Below, piece after piece: positions 14,275 through 16,089 of a DNA stretch of 16,089 nucleotides. The notes beneath the pieces were generated by a model. It worked only from the letters and a program-made list of their open reading frames with translations, had not been told where the DNA came from and ran no database searches. Made by a program: the position numbers and the translations under genes. The DNA lies in the NCBI GenBank assembly GCA_025929745.1, contig JAICPQ010000018.1, positions 1 through 16,089 on the forward strand. Direction: 5' to 3'. Origin of the DNA: Burkholderiales bacterium (GTDB taxonomy: Bacteria > Pseudomonadota > Gammaproteobacteria > Burkholderiales > SG8-39). How positions within the stretch are numbered: position 1 is the first letter of the stretch; every line of letters begins with the position of its first letter.

Positions 14275-15638
14275 ACGAGCGCCGCGGCCCACTCGGCGGC
14301 GTGCGCATTCGAGGGCGCGACAGCCACTCCCGCGTCCCGTAAGCGCGCCACCTGCAGCGCTCGGCTTTGCGGGTCGTCGTCGGTCCCGGTCACCGAAGCG
14401 ACCACCGGCTTGCTGAGCTTGGTCTTGAGCAGCACGCCCGCCGGATCGCGGTGCGAGCCGAAGCCCAGGACGACGTCGACGAGCAGGGCGCCGACCGAAC
14501 GATCGACCATGGCGCGCGCAACGTGTTCATTGCGCAGTTCCGGATCGATCATCGGATGCGGGCGGCCGCGTGTGTACTGATCGTTTCCAAGGTCGACGAA
14601 GCGGTGACCGCTCAAGCCCAGCCGGCCGAAGATGATTTCGGCTTCGCTGCACAGCGTGCCGCCGCAATAGAGGCCCACCACGCGGCCTTTCACCTTATCC
14701 ACCTTCGGCGGCTCTGCGCTGACCGTTCTGCGGGTGGCCATCTCGGCCGCGTCGCGCAACGAGGCCGCCAGTCCGGGTCGATCGAATCCGAGAAAGCAGA
14801 CGACGCTGCGCTTCGCGGAGCGCGAAAGGCGGGCCAGTACCTCGTCGGCGACGGCAGGAGCGGGCGGCTTGGAAATGAGAACGATCGTCCGGGTCGCAGC
14901 ATCTGCCTCGAGCGCATCGATTGCCGCAAGCGTCCCGAGGGCCCCTACGCGCTCGTCGAGGTCGCGCCCGCCGACGCCGATACCGTGCGACACGCCGCCG
15001 CCCAGCCTCGCGATCAGGCACGACACCTCCTGTAGGCCCGTGCCGGAAGCGGACACGATGCCGATGTCACCGCGCGGCACGGCGTTCGCGAACGCGACCG
15101 GCGTGCCCGCAATGAGCGCGGTGCCGCAATCCGGCCCCATGAGAAGAAGCCCCTTCTCGCGCGCCGTGACTTTCAACGCGCGCTCTTCTTCAAGCGGCAC
15201 GCCGGATGAGAAAACGAGCGCGTTCAGTCCCGCGGCAAGCGCCTTGCGCGCTTCATGCGCGGCGAATTCGCCCGGCACGGAGATGACCGCGAGGTTGGCG
15301 TGCGACAGTGCATCCAGAGCGCCGCGCAAGCTTCGCGCATGCGCCAAAGCGGACCGTCCTTTTGCGGCCGGGCTTTGGAAAGCGTCGGCAAGCGCGGCGC
15401 GCGCTGCGCCCTCGTCCCTGGCGCGCACGGCCATAACGATGTCATTTGCGCCGGCCGCTTCGCCTTCGGCGTCGAGCAGCCCAGCGTCGCGCAGGAGCGC
15501 CTTGTTCGAAGGCGTTCCAATCATGAGTGCCGCGTCCTCGATCCCGGGCAGGGAGACTAGACGGCGCGACAGCTGCATGAGCGCCACGGAATCGAGGTAG
15601 CGCCCGCGTTCGACGCGGTTAACGATGGCCGAGGGCAC
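14268..15638 (-). CDS. allF: FdrA/AllF family protein (oxamic transcarbamylase subunit candidate)
   Basis: A 456-residue FdrA-family protein with an acyl-CoA-synthetase (succinyl-CoA synthetase alpha)-like fold. Recognisable stretches: RYLDSVALMQLSRRL near the start, MIGTPSNKALL, NLAVISVPGEFAA, KGLLLMGPDCGTALIAGTP (about 163-181, GPDCGT at 168-173), the glycine-rich SASGTGLQE loop (196-204), GLYCGGTLCSEAE, GRPHPMIDPELRNE (358-371) and SVTGTDDDPQ. It matches E. coli FdrA over most of its length, but ends near the AAALVH stretch and is about 100 residues shorter at the C-terminus than I recall E. coli FdrA to be. GTG 15638 is chosen because it gives MPSAIVNRVERGRYLDSV with an AAGG Shine-Dalgarno nearby. 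It overlaps the DUF1116 gene by 20 bp. Upstream in-frame sequence to 15770 is read-through. Role as the nucleotide- or carbamoyl-handling subunit is by analogy. Confidence 0.92.
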   Translation of the reverse strand: MPSAIVNRVERGRYLDSVALMQLSRRLVSLPGIEDAALMIGTPSNKALLRDAGLLDAEGEAAGANDIVMAVRARDEGAARAALADAFQSPAAKGRSALAHARSLRGALDALSHANLAVISVPGEFAAHEARKALAAGLNALVFSSGVPLEEERALKVTAREKGLLLMGPDCGTALIAGTPVAFANAVPRGDIGIVSASGTGLQEVSCLIARLGGGVSHGIGVGGRDLDERVGALGTLAAIDALEADAATRTIVLISKPPAPAVADEVLARLSRSAKRSVVCFLGFDRPGLAASLRDAAEMATRRTVSAEPPKVDKVKGRVVGLYCGGTLCSEAEIIFGRLGLSGHRFVDLGNDQYTRGRPHPMIDPELRNEHVARAMVDRSVGALLVDVVLGFGSHRDPAGVLLKTKLSKPVVASVTGTDDDPQSRALQVARLRDAGVAVAPSNAHAAEWAAALVH

Positions 15639-16089
15639 GAAGCGCCTTCTCGAAGCAGGCGAGCGGCGCGCGCGACACGCCGGCGCCGACCTGGCCGACG
15701 CCCGCGCGGCGGTGCGCGATGCCGGTGTTGATCGCCGGCGCGATGCCGGTCTCGACCACGAGACGCGCATCGATACCGACCGGCGCGCCGGCGAATTCGA
15801 GGGCCGGGATCTTCCACTGTGGATGGCGCGCGAGCGCGATCTCGCTCATCCGGCGCGTGGTCGCCACCGCGTCGGAGAAGCCGCCGGCGCCAACGAACCC
15901 GGCGACCGCGGGCGCCGCGGCCATCGAGAAGGCCCCCAGGCCGATCGTCTCGAGGATGGCGGAATCGCCAATGTCCGGGTTCGCATCCGCGGCGCTGAAG
16001 CCGGCAAAGTACAGCCCCTGCGGCATCTCGACCGGCGCCACGAACCATTCTTCACCGCAGCCCGAGACGCGGATGCCGAAGTCGCTGCC
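15619..16089 (-). CDS. allG: DUF1116 family protein, AllG/YlbE-like (partial, 5' end off right edge)
   Basis: The visible 156 C-terminal residues belong to a DUF1116 protein. Matching stretches include GSDFGIRVSGCGEEWF at the edge, QGLYFAGFSAADANPDIGDS, the AFSMAAAPAVAGFVGAGG segment, VETGIAPAINTGIAHRRAGV and GQVGAGVSRAPLACFEKAL, the typical family C-terminus as in E. coli YlbE. The frame is open to the very last base of the window, so the gene starts outside, and roughly two thirds of a full-length protein is missing. It is the gene upstream of the FdrA-like gene on the same strand, with a 20-bp overlap, and so is almost certainly in the same transcript. Together with the DUF2877 gene it completes the three-family set seen in the E. 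coli allFGH system. Confidence 0.92.
   Translation of the reverse strand, partial: GSDFGIRVSGCGEEWFVAPVEMPQGLYFAGFSAADANPDIGDSAILETIGLGAFSMAAAPAVAGFVGAGGFSDAVATTRRMSEIALARHPQWKIPALEFAGAPVGIDARLVVETGIAPAINTGIAHRRAGVGQVGAGVSRAPLACFEKALRALGHR

Noticed and set aside
14265..14281. Inverted repeat CGCTC-AGTGAAC-GAGCG at the convergent stops, possible terminator
   Set aside because: Only a 5-bp stem with a 7-base loop and no T-tract on either side; too weak to call an intrinsic terminator.
15639..15770. N-terminal extension of the FdrA-like frame
   Set aside because: Ser/Arg-rich read-through over the DUF1116 C-terminus; the FdrA family N-terminus fits GTG 15638.

Overview
The window is a very compact, high-GC proteobacterial gene cluster for purine (xanthine/urate/allantoin) breakdown. 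Tightly packed genes, frequent GTG/TTG starts, a Bug/TctC-type periplasmic binding protein and a cytochrome-c-fused membrane urate oxidase (PuuD) suggest a betaproteobacterium, probably of the Burkholderiales type. This placement is inference from gene content only. No tRNA, rRNA, CRISPR array, insertion sequence or phage gene is visible, and no intergenic gap exceeds about 41 bp.

Layout from left to right. (A) Minus strand, 1-1377: an ABC importer of the nitrate/sulfonate/thiamine-pyrimidine class, with a periplasmic binding protein followed by an ATPase that is cut by the left edge. (B) Plus strand, 1419-5640: xdhA-xdhB-xdhC, xanthine dehydrogenase plus its cofactor-insertion factor. (C) Minus strand, 10188 down to 5563: OHCU decarboxylase, 5-hydroxyisourate hydrolase, a Bug-type binding protein, a second divergent HIU-hydrolase/transthyretin-like protein, PuuD, and an amidase-signature hydrolase. 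(D) Plus strand, 10213-14274: allantoate amidohydrolase, PuuE allantoinase, a ureidoglycine-glyoxylate-type aminotransferase, and a DUF2877 protein (AllH/YlbF family). (E) Minus strand, from the right edge down to 14268: a DUF1116 protein (AllG/YlbE family, cut by the right edge) and an FdrA/AllF-family protein.

Read as a pathway: xanthine -> urate (XdhABC) -> 5-hydroxyisourate (PuuD, electrons to cytochrome c) -> OHCU (HIU hydrolase) -> (S)-allantoin (OHCU decarboxylase) -> allantoate (PuuE) -> ureidoglycine (AllC-type M20 hydrolase) -> oxalurate (transamination to glyoxylate) -> oxamate + carbamoyl phosphate (FdrA/DUF1116/DUF2877). The E. coli fdrA-ylbE-ylbF trio (renamed allFGH) has been reported as the long-sought oxamic transcarbamylase. 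Finding all three families beside an oxalurate-forming transaminase, outside the enteric allD-based setting, is the most striking aspect of the window. No carbamate kinase, ABC permease or transcriptional regulator is visible; these may lie beyond the edges.

The most notable details are the transaminase-fed oxamate-carbamoyltransferase branch with its three subunits split over two convergent transcripts, a second HIU-hydrolase-like protein that has lost the expected catalytic Arg and the YRGS tail, an amidase of unknown substrate next to PuuD, and a perfect 10-bp palindrome at the exact centre of the 24-bp divergent gap between blocks C and D.
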